A DNA stretch of 64,000 nucleotides from contig OMIN01000114.1 of NCBI GenBank assembly GCA_900299145.1, positions 1 to 64,000 of the forward strand. Reading direction: 5' to 3'. The notes beneath the pieces are model-generated. The model saw only the letters and a program-made list of their open reading frames with translations. It had not been told where the DNA came from and ran no database searches. Positions 45,616-54,700 of this stretch are shown in pieces. Made by a program: the position numbers and the translations under genes. Numbering within the stretch: the first letter of the stretch is position 1; every line of letters starts with the position of its first letter. This DNA is from Betaproteobacteria bacterium (GTDB lineage Bacteria > Pseudomonadota > Gammaproteobacteria > Burkholderiales > SG8-41).

Positions 45616-46626
45616 TTATTGAGGTGTGATCCCGGCCATCTTGAAAATGGGGCCCCATTTTTCACGTTCCTTGCGGATGTGCTCTGCATACTGTTCAGGC
45701 GTGCCACCCGCGACAATGCTACCCATGGCCTCAATCTTGCTCCGCACATCGGGCACATGCAGCGCCTTGTTGATCGAGGCATTTAGGCGCAGCACAATGT
45801 CGCGCGGCACACGCGCAGGCACGGCATAGCCCCCTGACGGTGTGGTTTCGAACCCGGCGAGACCAGACTCAGCAATCGTCGGGACATGGGAAAGCATGGG
45901 CAGGCGCTCCAGCGACGAAACCCCCAGCGCCCGAACCTTGCCGGATTTGGCATGCGGCAAGAGCGGGGGGACGTTTGCAAACACCATGTGAATCTGGCCA
46001 CCGATCAACTCCGAAATAGCTGGCATCACATCTTTGTAGAACACATGGTGTATGCGTACCCCTGCCATCGACTTGAACAGTTCAAACGATAAATGCATGC
46101 TCGAGCCGCTGCCACCACCGCCAAACGTCAGTTTATCGGGATTCGTTCGGGCATGTGCGATCAGGTCCTTTACTGAATGCACTGGCAAAGCCGGCGTTAC
46201 CGCCAGCAGATTCGCTGTTGTTGATGACCAAATGATTGGTTGGAAATCCTTCGTGCTGTCATAGGGCAGCTTGGCATAAGCAAAGGAATTCGTAATAAGG
46301 TTGAACGGGGTATTACCTATGGTGTATCCGTCAGGCGCCGCGCGAGCCAATAGATCAAGCGCGATGATGGCGCTGGCGCCCGGCCGATTGTCAACGACGA
46401 CCTGTTGCCCGAATTGCTTGGCGAGCTCACTGGCCACCAGCCGCCCACCGATGTCGCCTGACGTGCCCGCCCCCCCAGGAATGATCAGGCGGATGGGGCG
46501 AACAGGGTATTGCTGCGCATGGCCGATGCCACTGATGCCACTTGTGAAACATGCGATTGCGCACGCCAACAGCAGATAACGCTTGACCACCGGCCACCTC
46601 ATTCGTCGTGGTTGCAAATTCAGCAT
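45616..46626 (-). CDS. TctC/Bug-family solute receptor, divergent from a LysR gene
   Basis: A receptor of 336 residues with a signal peptide ending GIGHAQQ. RLIIPGGAGTSGDIGGR, VVDNRPGASAI, APDGYT, YDSTKDFQPI, GGGSGSSMHLSFE and PTIAESGLAGFE are present; FYKDVMPAISELIG replaces the usual PYKG. It is transcribed away from the adjacent lysR gene with 63 bp between the starts, so it is the likely target of that regulator. Its codon use is slightly less GC-biased than its neighbours. Confidence 0.92.
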   Translation of the reverse strand: MLNLQPRRMRWPVVKRYLLLACAIACFTSGISGIGHAQQYPVRPIRLIIPGGAGTSGDIGGRLVASELAKQFGQQVVVDNRPGASAIIALDLLARAAPDGYTIGNTPFNLITNSFAYAKLPYDSTKDFQPIIWSSTTANLLAVTPALPVHSVKDLIAHARTNPDKLTFGGGGSGSSMHLSFELFKSMAGVRIHHVFYKDVMPAISELIGGQIHMVFANVPPLLPHAKSGKVRALGVSSLERLPMLSHVPTIAESGLAGFETTPSGGYAVPARVPRDIVLRLNASINKALHVPDVRSKIEAMGSIVAGGTPEQYAEHIRKEREKWGPIFKMAGITPQ

Positions 46627-46629
46627 AGG

Positions 46630-46659
46630 TTGACAGCATCGAATGCACTACGCAATTAT
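46630..46659 (+). promoter_or_regulatory. Likely promoter of the lysR gene
   Basis: A perfect -35 box TTGACA (46630-46635) is followed after 18 nt by AATTAT (46654-46659; 4 of 6 matches to TATAAT). It lies about 30 nt ahead of the lysR ATG and overlaps the region where the divergent receptor promoter must also lie. Confidence 0.6.
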
Positions 46660-46666
46660 CCAGCGT

Positions 46667-46680
46667 TCAGGTCTACCTGA
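46667..46680. promoter_or_regulatory. Palindrome at the lysR start (candidate operator)
   Basis: TCAGGTCTACCTGA has two perfect 6-bp arms with a 2-nt centre. It lies just downstream of the -10 box and 9 nt before the lysR ATG, where bound LysR protein would repress its own gene. Confidence 0.5.
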
Positions 46681-46689
46681 ATAAAGGTT

Positions 46690-47622
46690 ATGAACATGGA
46701 ATTGCGGGACATCCAGTATTTCAAGGTCGTTGCGCAGCATTGCAATATTGGCCGTGCGGCGGAAGTCTTGGGCCTTAGCCCTACCGCGTTAAGCAAGAGC
46801 TTGCGCCGGCTGGAACACTCGTTAGGCGCGAAGCTGGTCAAACGCGTCTCACGCGGCGTGGAGCTGACCGTCGTAGGTGCCGCGATCGCTGCAAGAGCCG
46901 ACATTTTACAGGTCACGGCGGATGATTTGATACGAGAAGCTGCTGATCTCAACAGTGGCGCCAAGGGAAGTATCCGCGCGGGAGTCGCGCCCGGTTTGAC
47001 TGAAATCACCCTTGCGCATGCGTACATCGCGCTCCTCATGGAAACAAAAGATATCGCACTGGATGTGCATGTGTTGGATGGCCCGGCATTGCGGTCAGCG
47101 CTGCGCCGTGGCGAAGTGGATTTGATTTTTAGTACGCCACCCGATGGCCGAGCTGCGCCACAAGGGTTCGAGATTGTTGATCTCTATCGTGAGCGCTGGG
47201 TGGTGGGGGCTGCCGCAGATCACCCGCTGGCTCGTCGCAAGCGGGTGACCATCGACGCGCTCTTGGACGAAGTGTGGGTGTTAAATCGGCACGGAATTGC
47301 GCTGTCGGAGTTCTTCACAAAAGTCGAACGACAGGGCCTTCCACAACCAAAGGTGCTATTACAAGCCAATTCATGGGATATCCTGTTCCGAACGGTCGCA
47401 TCTTCCCGATTGCTCTCATTCGGCAGCCACACCGCACTCATGCAAGCGCGACGTCAACATTCGCTGGTCGCGCTACCGGTGGAGGGGCTGAAGCTCGAAA
47501 GACGCGTAGTGGTTTATTACCGCAAAGACGGCTATCTGCCGCCTGCAGCGATGCGTCTAATTGAGATTCTGAAAGCGCAGGGACGAGCGATTACAGCGAG
47601 GCGTGGGCTGAAAGGAAAGTGA
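46690..47622 (+). CDS. LysR-family transcriptional regulator
   Basis: A 310-residue LysR regulator. The N-terminal helix-turn-helix spans roughly residues 4-63 (ELRDIQYFKVVAQHCNIGRAA, then LSPTALSKSLRRLEHSLGAKL). The C-terminal effector domain has the GVAPGLTEI and VDLIFSTPP segments. It is divergent from a TctC receptor and shares a 63-bp intergenic region with it, the classical LysR-target arrangement, so it probably controls uptake of that receptor's ligand. ATG 46690 is used; ATG 46696 is also possible. Confidence 0.93.
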   Translation: MNMELRDIQYFKVVAQHCNIGRAAEVLGLSPTALSKSLRRLEHSLGAKLVKRVSRGVELTVVGAAIAARADILQVTADDLIREAADLNSGAKGSIRAGVAPGLTEITLAHAYIALLMETKDIALDVHVLDGPALRSALRRGEVDLIFSTPPDGRAAPQGFEIVDLYRERWVVGAAADHPLARRKRVTIDALLDEVWVLNRHGIALSEFFTKVERQGLPQPKVLLQANSWDILFRTVASSRLLSFGSHTALMQARRQHSLVALPVEGLKLERRVVVYYRKDGYLPPAAMRLIEILKAQGRAITARRGLKGK

Positions 47623-47802
47623 CGAGCACTCGGAAGTCAACATCCCGAATAGATTCTCCTCGCAATCAGCCAATCTTGTAAGTGTTGCAGTGCAATACTT
47701 TCCGTCGTTACCGTAGTCAGAATGCACTCAGGCGCTGGCGTCACGCGCATTGTTAGATGCAACTGTCAGATTGCTAGCATGGGGTAGTTTCCGTGCCCGG
47801 GG

Positions 47803-49020
47803 TCAGATTACCTTGCGTTCGCGCAGGCCCTGAATGTCCACCGCAGTGTAGCCGATGTCTTTCAGGATCGCGTCGTTATGCTCACCCAGTTCCGGTGCGA
47901 CGCCAATTTTCGCCGGCGTTTCGGAAAACTGCCACGGCGAGCCGTGCACCTTGAGTTTCTTGCCGTGCTTTGGATAGTCGACTTCCGTGATGTAGCCGTT
48001 GGCGAGCACGTCGGGGTCGCTGGCCGCTTCGAGCAGGGTGTTGATCGGCGCCGAGACGATGTCCGCATCGCGCAGGATTTTCACCCACTTGTCGCGCGGG
48101 CCGCTGGCGAACAATCCATCGAGCGTTTTCAGCAGCGTTTCGCGTTTCTCGTCGTTGCCGATGACCACGCCCAACTCGGCAAACCCGGCGTGGCTCAAGG
48201 CATCGTAAAAGCCGAGCGCGCTCATCGCCTGCTTCCACTTGGCGGCGCCATTCAGTTGAAACACCAGCGGCTTGCCGTCGATGTCGTTAAAACTCGCCGA
48301 CAAGCCCGGCCGCTCCGGCGTGCCATTCACGCGCGCCTGGCCCGTGACAGGGTCTTTGTTGCGCCACATCGCGGTGGTCAGCGTCCAGCCCATCAGGCGA
48401 ATCTGTCCGCCGAGCAGCGAGCACTCCACTTTTTGCCCGATGCCTTGCGTGCGCGCGCAATGCAGCGCCGCCAGCATGCCACCAAAGGCGAGGATGGCGC
48501 AGGTTTCATCGGCCACCGAGACAATGCCGGTTTTCAGCGGCAGGCCCGGCGACGAATACGCCTGCGCGATGCCGCCCAGCGCCTGCGCCATCGAATCCGT
48601 GCCCGGCAGCGCGGCGTTCGGCCCCTTGGGCCCATAGCCGGAAATTGAAACGTAGACCAGTTTCGGATTGACCTTTTTCAAATCCTCATAGCCGAAACCG
48701 TTTTTCTCGGCGGCACCGGGCCGGAAGTTTTGCCCGAAAATATCCGCGCGCGCCACCAGCTTGTGCAGAATGTCGCGTGCTTCGGGCGACTTCATGTTGA
48801 GCGTGAAACTTTTCACGCCGCGATTGTTGGTTTCGAAATACGTGCTCGGCAGGCCGGGAAACACGCTGGACGTGCGCGAGTTGTCACCTTTGCCCGGCAC
48901 TTCGATTTTGATGACTTCCGCGCCCAGATCTGCCATCAGCATATAGGGCACGGTGCCGGCCTGGGCGGTGGAGCAGGCGACGACTTTGACGCCGTGGAGG
49001 GGGCCTTTGGGTTGGGTCAT
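47803..49020 (-). CDS. CaiB/BaiF-family (class III) CoA-transferase
   Basis: A 405-residue class III CoA-transferase, moving CoA between carboxylic acids. The opening LHGVKVVACSTAQAGTVPYMLMADLGAEVIKIE binds CoA, NNRGVKSFTLNMKSPE follows, and the catalytic aspartate is probably Asp142 in LPGTDSMAQALGG. It is full length. It stands near several receptors and is consistent with activation of an imported organic acid, though the acid is unknown. A 180-bp region with no recognisable feature lies between it and the lysR gene. Confidence 0.92.
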   Translation of the reverse strand: MTQPKGPLHGVKVVACSTAQAGTVPYMLMADLGAEVIKIEVPGKGDNSRTSSVFPGLPSTYFETNNRGVKSFTLNMKSPEARDILHKLVARADIFGQNFRPGAAEKNGFGYEDLKKVNPKLVYVSISGYGPKGPNAALPGTDSMAQALGGIAQAYSSPGLPLKTGIVSVADETCAILAFGGMLAALHCARTQGIGQKVECSLLGGQIRLMGWTLTTAMWRNKDPVTGQARVNGTPERPGLSASFNDIDGKPLVFQLNGAAKWKQAMSALGFYDALSHAGFAELGVVIGNDEKRETLLKTLDGLFASGPRDKWVKILRDADIVSAPINTLLEAASDPDVLANGYITEVDYPKHGKKLKVHGSPWQFSETPAKIGVAPELGEHNDAILKDIGYTAVDIQGLRERKVI

Positions 49021-49102
49021 GGGTGAAAGTCTCCGATGAAAATTTGCGAAGCGTCGTTATTGCTAAGAGTCTTGCCTCTACGCAAACTTCAAAGCCAATG
49101 CT

Positions 49103-49182
49103 GTCGTTCCCGCCTAGGCGGGAACCTATAAGACCGTCTCAAGTGGCACTGTGTTATGGGTTCCCGCCTGCGCGGGAACGAC
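49103..49182. repeat. Stem-loop dispersed repeat, copy 2
   Basis: Arms 49103-49130 and 49155-49182 pair over 28 nt with three mismatches. The loop shares an exact 20-nt stretch (49136-49155) with copy 1 at 6411-6430 in reverse orientation. It lies in the 222-bp gap between a CoA-transferase and a hydrolase gene. Confidence 0.85.
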
Positions 49183-49242
49183 GTGATGGTTTGATTATTT
49201 GCGCTTGCTTTGCCGGCAGAGAAAAAAACACAGCTACAACGA

Positions 49243-50118
49243 TTACGCCGCCACCTTCACCGCCGCGCCCACCGGCATTTCGCGCAAGAAAAACGCCGCC
49301 ACCGGGTCATGCGCCACTGGCGTGGTGCGCGCGGCCTGCTCGATGTAGAGCAACTCAATCGCGCCACCTGCCTTGCGGTAATTCTGCACGAAGCGCTCCG
49401 GTTCGTTGAGCGGAACCGGCGATTCCGGGTCGCGGTAGTCGTGCACCTGATCGGGCTGGCCTTGCACCCACAGCGCGGGCGGCATCACGACTTTTTCGCC
49501 GCGTTCGAGCATCAGCATCGGACTGCCTTCGCTCATGTTGTCGTCGTTCTTCCAGAATGAACCCTGCCGTTCAGGAATGTCACCGACCCATTTTTCACCT
49601 GCCGCGCGGCCGCGCACGGCATTGCGGTAGCGTGACAGCGGGTTGATCACCGGCCACGCCATCGCCACCGCGCGCACGCTGGCGTCCACTGCGGGCGAAC
49701 CGGCGGGCAGTGCAATTGACGCGTAGCGTGCGTCGTGGGGGCGCATCGCGGCGAGCATGGCGAGATGGCCACCACTGGATTGGCCGCAAACGCCTATGCA
49801 GTCGGCGCGCGTGTTCAGTTGCGCGGCGCGCGCCTTCACCCAGCGGATGGCGTAGTTGATGTCCTGCAACGCCGTCGGATAGCCGTCGTGGCCATCGCGA
49901 AAATCAATCGCTACTGCGAGGATGCCGGATTTGGCGAGTATTTCGTCGCGGCCCTTGCATTCATCAAGGCTTCCCTTGCCCCACGCGCCGCCGTGCAAAT
50001 CAATCACCGCCGGGAACGGCCCTGCGCCGCGTGGTTTGTAGAGCCGCAACTTCATTGTGCGCGAACCGTGGCGCAGGTACTCGTGGTCTTCGGTGGTGAA
50101 ATCGTAAGTTTGGGTCAT
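49243..50118 (-). CDS. Alpha/beta hydrolase (carboxylesterase-like)
   Basis: A 291-residue carboxylesterase-like hydrolase. The oxyanion loop is IDLHGGAWGKG (His42-Gly-Gly), the nucleophile is Ser114 in GVCGQSSGGHLA, and the acid lies in GQPDQVHDY. The expected C-terminal histidine may be the one in TTPVAHDPVAAFF. No signal peptide. It most resembles the BD-FAE/DLH-like esterases of Burkholderiales. An AT-rich element stands 86 nt upstream of its start. Confidence 0.87.
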   Translation of the reverse strand: MTQTYDFTTEDHEYLRHGSRTMKLRLYKPRGAGPFPAVIDLHGGAWGKGSLDECKGRDEILAKSGILAVAIDFRDGHDGYPTALQDINYAIRWVKARAAQLNTRADCIGVCGQSSGGHLAMLAAMRPHDARYASIALPAGSPAVDASVRAVAMAWPVINPLSRYRNAVRGRAAGEKWVGDIPERQGSFWKNDDNMSEGSPMLMLERGEKVVMPPALWVQGQPDQVHDYRDPESPVPLNEPERFVQNYRKAGGAIELLYIEQAARTTPVAHDPVAAFFLREMPVGAAVKVAA

Positions 50119-50203
50119 CGCAGATACTCCTGTGGGTTGAACAACACTGGAACAACGCTGATGCGGAAAAACTCTGTCACGCAGGTACGCGGTAGAAACG
50201 ATT

Positions 50204-50233
50204 CAACCATTTGTTTTTATTGACATTTTATTT
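50204..50233 (+). repeat. AT-rich dispersed element
   Basis: CAACCATTTGTTTTTATT then GACATTTTATTT, with the first bases of the core changed. It lies in the 160-bp gap between the esterase start (50118) and a receptor stop (50279). Confidence 0.65.
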
Positions 50234-50278
50234 CTGCCGGCTTGCGACCGGCAGTTGACGACATTGTAATCCCGCTGC

Positions 50279-51277
50279 TCACAGCAGCGGCAATCTCGCC
50301 GCTGCAACCACTTTCCGCAGCTTCACGAGTTCGTTGCGCATGAGATCGGCAAATTCCTGGGGCGTGATGACGACGGCTTCCATGCCCATGGCCTGATAGC
50401 GCTCGCGAACGTCGGGTGCGGCAAGCCCTTTTACCATCGCAGCGTGCAGGCGCTGAATGACTTCGCGCGGCGTAGCGGCGGGTGCAACGAGGCCAAAGCG
50501 TGAATCGACTTCAACGCCGGCGTAGCCCGATTCGGCAAACGTCGGCACATCGGGCAATGCCGCGGCGCGGCGCGGACTGGCGACACCCAACGCGCGCACT
50601 TTGCCCGCCTTCACCTGCGGAATCGCGGCCGCCGACGCGATAAACATGCTGTCAACATGGCCGCCCATCACATCGGTAATCGCCTGCACCGCGCCCTTGT
50701 AAGGCACGTGCATGGTGGAAATACCGGCCGTGACAGACAGCAACTCACCGGCAAGATGCAGCGAGCCGCCGATGCCAGACGAGCCGTAAGTGATTTTGCC
50801 CGGCCGCGAACGCGCCAGCGCGACGAACTCGCCGACCGTACGCACCGGCACCACGGGGTTCACCAGAAACACAATGTTGCCGGTGGCTATGGTGCTGACA
50901 GGCGCGAAATCACGCACGATGTCGTAAGGCAGCCTGGCGTAGGTGGCCGCGTTGATGGTGAAGGTTGCCGAGGTGACCAGAAGCGTGTAGCCATCCGGCG
51001 GCGCCTTTGCCACGTAGTCTGTGCCGATAACCGCGCCGCCGCCGGGCCGGTAATCGAATACAAACGGCTGGCCGAGCAGTTCATGAAATTTTTGCGTAAG
51101 GGGGCGCAGCACAGCGTCGTTGGGGCCGCCGGCGGTGAACGGCACAACCACGCGCACAGGCTTGGCGGGGTAGTTGGCGGGAAGGTTTTGTGCTGGTGTT
51201 GCCGCGGTTTGTGCAAGTGCGGTCCATGGCAAAGCCGCCAGCAGCACGAGGGCGATGCCTTGGCAATCACTGCGCAT
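50279..51277 (-). CDS. TctC/Bug-family solute receptor
   Basis: A receptor of 332 residues from ATG 51277 (MRSDCQGIALVLLAALPWTALAQ). The mature protein begins with a longer linker (TAATPAQNLPANYP) before VRVVVPFTAGGPNDAVLR, FDYRPGGGAVIG, PPDGYT, YDIVRDFAPV, VPYKGAVQAITDVMGG and PTFAESGYAGVEV. The start codon overlaps the stop of the upstream receptor (TGATG type), so the pair is cotranslated. Confidence 0.93.
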   Translation of the reverse strand: MRSDCQGIALVLLAALPWTALAQTAATPAQNLPANYPAKPVRVVVPFTAGGPNDAVLRPLTQKFHELLGQPFVFDYRPGGGAVIGTDYVAKAPPDGYTLLVTSATFTINAATYARLPYDIVRDFAPVSTIATGNIVFLVNPVVPVRTVGEFVALARSRPGKITYGSSGIGGSLHLAGELLSVTAGISTMHVPYKGAVQAITDVMGGHVDSMFIASAAAIPQVKAGKVRALGVASPRRAAALPDVPTFAESGYAGVEVDSRFGLVAPAATPREVIQRLHAAMVKGLAAPDVRERYQAMGMEAVVITPQEFADLMRNELVKLRKVVAAARLPLL

Positions 51278-52236
51278 CAATCCAGCCTCACGTTGGCGCT
51301 GCGGATCACGTTGCGCCAGCGGGCGGCGTCCTCCTTCATGAACGCCGCCATTTGCGCGGGTGTGTTGGCCACGGGTTCCGCGCTTAGCTCGGTGAACCGT
51401 TTTGCCACATCGGGCTGTTTGATGACTTCCGCGATCGCACTGCTCAGGCGGTTGGCAATGCGCGTTTGCGTCGCGGGCGGCGCCACTACGCCGAACCACG
51501 CCACCGCGACAAAGCCGGGATACGTCTCTGCCATCGCAGGAACGTCCGGCAGCGATGCCACACGCTTTTCACCGCATACCGCCAGCGCCTTCACGCGGCC
51601 GGCGCGCACGTGCTGCAGCGACACGCCAAGGTTGTCGAACATCAGATTCACCTCGCCCGACAACAGCGCCGCCAAGGCGGGCGCAGTGCCTTTGTAGGGC
51701 ACATGTGTGGCGGTGACACCCGCTGCCGCCTTGAACATTTCGGTGGTGAGGTGCGAAGTGGTGCCGCTACCCTGCGACGAATAAATCAGGCGATCGGGCT
51801 GTGCCTTCGCCCAGCTGATCAAATCGCGCAGGTTGTTGGCGGGAACTCTGGGATTGACCAGCATCACATTGGGCACGGCCGCCATCACCGTGACCGGCAC
51901 GAAGCGCGCCGGATCAAATGCGAGTTTAGGGTAGAGGCTGGGGTTGATGACGAGCGGCGGCGGCGGCGCGGACAGCAGCGTGTAGCCATCCGGCTCGGCG
52001 TTGTACACCATTTCCGCGCCGATATTGCCGGCGGCGCCCGCGCGGTTGTCCACGATCACCGGCTGGCCCCAATTGGCCGCAAGTTTTTCGCCCACGATAC
52101 GCGGCAGCAGGTCTGCCGTGCCGCCCGCCGGAAAGGGCACGATGATGCGGATGGCGCGCGCGGGGTAGTCCTGCGCGGACGCAGAAATTGCAAACACAGA
52201 AAACGCACACAGCAACAGGAAAACAGCACGCCGCAT
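51277..52236 (-). CDS. TctC/Bug-family solute receptor
   Basis: A receptor of 319 residues with signal MRRAVFLLLCAFSVFAISASAQ. RIIVPFPAGGTADLLPR, IVDNRAGAAGNIG, EPDGYT, SSQGSGTTSHLTTEM, VPYKGTAPALAALLSGE and PAMAETYPGFV are seen. It is transcribed away from the Rieske oxygenase genes with 100 bp between the starts, so both may share control and this receptor may bind the aromatic or heterocyclic acid those genes oxidise. Confidence 0.93.
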   Translation of the reverse strand: MRRAVFLLLCAFSVFAISASAQDYPARAIRIIVPFPAGGTADLLPRIVGEKLAANWGQPVIVDNRAGAAGNIGAEMVYNAEPDGYTLLSAPPPPLVINPSLYPKLAFDPARFVPVTVMAAVPNVMLVNPRVPANNLRDLISWAKAQPDRLIYSSQGSGTTSHLTTEMFKAAAGVTATHVPYKGTAPALAALLSGEVNLMFDNLGVSLQHVRAGRVKALAVCGEKRVASLPDVPAMAETYPGFVAVAWFGVVAPPATQTRIANRLSSAIAEVIKQPDVAKRFTELSAEPVANTPAQMAAFMKEDAARWRNVIRSANVRLD

Positions 52237-52336
52237 TGACTATCCCTTTATCGAACGACCCTCGCGGCAGGATTTTACAGTTAAAATTCACCGCACCATT
52301 TTGACATTCCTGACGTTGCCTGGCGAGGAGCGCCCT

Positions 52337-53572
52337 GTGTCCACCGAACAGAAAGACCGTGCATGGCCCGCCGAACGGCTGACGCGCGTGCCGTACTGGG
52401 TGTATCAGGACGAAGATATCTACCGCGAGGAGCAGGCAAAAATCTTTCGCGGCAACACCTGGAATTTCCTCGGGCTCGAAGCCGAGTTGCCCAACGCGGG
52501 CGATTTCAAGACGAGTTTTCTCGGCGACATGCCGGTGGTGGTGACGCGCGACGAGCAGGGTGAACTGCGAGCGTTCGAGAACCGCTGCGCGCATCGCGGT
52601 GCATTGTTGTGCATTGCGCCGCGCGGCAACGTAAAGCGAATTAACTGCGTGTATCACAACTGGAGTTACGATCTCGCGGGCAACCTGAAATCGGTGGCAT
52701 TTCGTCTGGGCATCAACGGCAAGGGCGGCATGCCGGAGTCGGCTTGTCCGCAAAGCCAGTCGCCGCGCAAGCTGCGTATTGCCACGATAGCCGGATTGAT
52801 GTTCGGCACGTTGTCCGGGGCCACGCCGCCGCTGGAACAGTATTTGGGGCCGCAGATTGTGGCGCGTATCCGCCGTGTGATGCATAAACCGGTGAAGCTC
52901 CTCGGCGGCTACAGCCAGATGTTTCCCAATAACTGGAAGTTGTATCTTGATAACGTCAAGGACACCTACCACGCGAGTCTGCTGCATCTGTTTTTCGCCA
53001 AGTTTCGCCTGAACCGTCTGTCGCAGCAGGGCGGCGTGATTGTCGACGGCGACGGCGGCAATCATGTGAGCTTTACCATGATGAAAACTGATCAGCGTGA
53101 CAATGTGTATGAAAGCGCCGGTATGCGCTCCGCACAGGGCGGGCTGCGGCTGGAGGCGCCTGAGTTGCTGGATTCCGTAGACGAAATTGGCGATGGCATT
53201 ACGCTGCAAATTCTGGCGGTGTTCCCGAACTTTGTGTTGCAGCAGATCATGAATAGCCTTGCCGTGCGGCAAGTGGTGCCGCGCGACGTGAGCGAAACTG
53301 AACTCGTCTGGACCTGCTTCGGCTATCAGGACGACGATGAAAAGATGGACGCGCTGCGCATGCGTCAATCCAATTTCATCGGCCCGGCGGGATTTATTTC
53401 CATGGAAGACGGCGCGGCGACGGGCTTCGTGCAGCGGGGCGTTCAGGGCGCCAGCAGCAATGCGTCGGTGATTGAAATGGGCGGCGACCGCATTGCCTCG
53501 GACGAATCACGCGTCACCGAAACCTCGGTGCGCGGCCTATGGCAGGCGTATCGTGGGCATATGGGGTTGTAA
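52337..53572 (+). CDS. Rieske aromatic-ring-hydroxylating oxygenase, alpha subunit
   Basis: A 411-residue oxygenase large subunit. The Rieske [2Fe-2S] ligands are Cys84, His86, Cys104 and His107 (NRCAHRG, CVYHNWSYD). The mononuclear iron site is the DNVKDTYHASLLH region, with His212 and His217. It would dihydroxylate or monohydroxylate an aromatic substrate with electrons from a reductase not encoded here. GTG 52337 was chosen over an in-frame TTG because GAGGAG lies 8 nt upstream of it. The small beta subunit follows 5 nt later. Confidence 0.93.
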   Translation: MSTEQKDRAWPAERLTRVPYWVYQDEDIYREEQAKIFRGNTWNFLGLEAELPNAGDFKTSFLGDMPVVVTRDEQGELRAFENRCAHRGALLCIAPRGNVKRINCVYHNWSYDLAGNLKSVAFRLGINGKGGMPESACPQSQSPRKLRIATIAGLMFGTLSGATPPLEQYLGPQIVARIRRVMHKPVKLLGGYSQMFPNNWKLYLDNVKDTYHASLLHLFFAKFRLNRLSQQGGVIVDGDGGNHVSFTMMKTDQRDNVYESAGMRSAQGGLRLEAPELLDSVDEIGDGITLQILAVFPNFVLQQIMNSLAVRQVVPRDVSETELVWTCFGYQDDDEKMDALRMRQSNFIGPAGFISMEDGAATGFVQRGVQGASSNASVIEMGGDRIASDESRVTETSVRGLWQAYRGHMGL

Positions 53573-53577
53573 CGGCA

Positions 53578-54066
53578 ATGGCGATGGCAATGGATATCGC
53601 GCTTCAGCTTACGGTTGAAAACCTGCTCGCGCGCTACACGCACGCCATCGACGACGACAATCTTGAAGCGTGGCCGGATTTTTTTGTGGAAGCGGCGCGT
53701 TACCGCATTACCACTGCCGAAAACCACGAACGTGGCTTGCCGCTGGCGCTGGTGCACGCGGATTCACGCGCCATGTTGCGAGACCGCGTGAATGCATTGC
53801 GCCACGCCAATGTGTATGAAGCGCAGCGTTACCGCCATGTGTATTCCGGCGTGCTGGTAACGCGCATCAACGATGACACCGCGCGCGCGGTATCGTCGTT
53901 TCAGGTGGCGCGCATCATGCACAGCGGCGAAACCACGCTGTTTGCGAGTGGCCGCTGTATTGACCGCATACGCATTGCCGGTGAAAACGGTGTGGCGCAA
54001 TTCGAGGAGCGGCTGGTAATCCTCGACAGTCGGCGCGTGGATACGCTACTGGCGATTCCGCTTTAG
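53578..54066 (+). CDS. Ring-hydroxylating oxygenase, beta subunit (SnoaL-like fold)
   Basis: A 162-residue small subunit of the NTF2-like fold, structural partner of the alpha subunit. LTVENLLARYTHAIDDDNLEAWPDFFVEAARY is the conserved opening and RHVYSGVLVTRIND the following strand. Several ATGs cluster at the start (53578, 53584, 53590); the first is used. The spacing after the alpha gene implies one transcript. Confidence 0.9.
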   Translation: MAMAMDIALQLTVENLLARYTHAIDDDNLEAWPDFFVEAARYRITTAENHERGLPLALVHADSRAMLRDRVNALRHANVYEAQRYRHVYSGVLVTRINDDTARAVSSFQVARIMHSGETTLFASGRCIDRIRIAGENGVAQFEERLVILDSRRVDTLLAIPL

Positions 54067-54067
54067 G

Positions 54068-54091
54068 AAATTCAATAAAAACAGATACTTA
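54068..54091 (-). repeat. AT-rich dispersed element between convergent genes
   Basis: Minus strand TAAGTATCTGTTTTTATT then GAATTT. It starts 2 nt after the oxygenase beta stop and ends 24 nt before the stop of the opposing small gene. Confidence 0.7.
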
Positions 54092-54114
54092 TGAATTTTG
54101 AGCCAGCGGCATGC

Positions 54115-54537
54115 TTACTTTTTCGGCGTGATGGGCAGCTTCTGGGTTGCGCCGAACTTGGCGATGGGCGTGAGCGAATACGTCACCTCGCGCTGGTCGA
54201 ATCCGTCGACGTTGCCCTTGTAGTGCGAATTTTCACCGTCGTAGTACTCGCACACCTTGCCGATCAGCCGGTCCTGCGAGTATTCCGCATTCTTGATCAC
54301 CGAGCCGTCGGCGCGCTTGAAGGCTACGCCAACGATGCTCTTATTGCTCAGATAATCCTTGCGCGCCGTGGCCTCGACGCTGACGGTGTCGTCCGTCAGA
54401 TCAAAATACACCGCCCGCGGAAACCAGTCGGTGAAAAAATGCTGAAGGTCCTTGCGTCCCATCTCGGTCAGTTGATAACCGGGCGCCATGCGCGAACGGA
54501 TTAAAAGCGTTCTGCCGGGAATCTTGTCGTCTGCCAT
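54115..54537 (-). CDS. Uncharacterised protein of 140 residues
   Basis: No family recognised with confidence. The product is soluble, has no signal peptide and shows the sequence GRKDLQHFFTDWFPRAVYFDLTDDTVSVEATARKDY and a C-terminal SLTPIAKFGATQK. The alternating hydrophobic strands and size would suit a SnoaL/NTF2-like or small beta-barrel fold. It is convergent with the oxygenase beta gene and lies downstream of a receptor gene on its own strand, 163 bp away, with nothing notable in that gap. Confidence 0.65.
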   Translation of the reverse strand: MADDKIPGRTLLIRSRMAPGYQLTEMGRKDLQHFFTDWFPRAVYFDLTDDTVSVEATARKDYLSNKSIVGVAFKRADGSVIKNAEYSQDRLIGKVCEYYDGENSHYKGNVDGFDQREVTYSLTPIAKFGATQKLPITPKK

Positions 54538-54700
54538 GTTTGCGGTCTCTGCCTCAGATGCTTATGCACGATAAACCATTGCCGGAATACCGCCATCGCC
54601 CGTTGGGTCGTGGGTTCCCGGAAACGGGGTCGTATGGTTAACGGCAAGGGTATTGTAATGCTGAACGCCTGTTTGCCGGTAGATGACCTTCTCCAAATCC

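Noticed and set aside
51926-53368. Antisense open frame of 480 codons over the Rieske oxygenase gene
   Set aside because: It is opposite a gene with clear catalytic motifs, has no recognisable domain, and its end is a wrong-frame reading of the neighbouring receptor.
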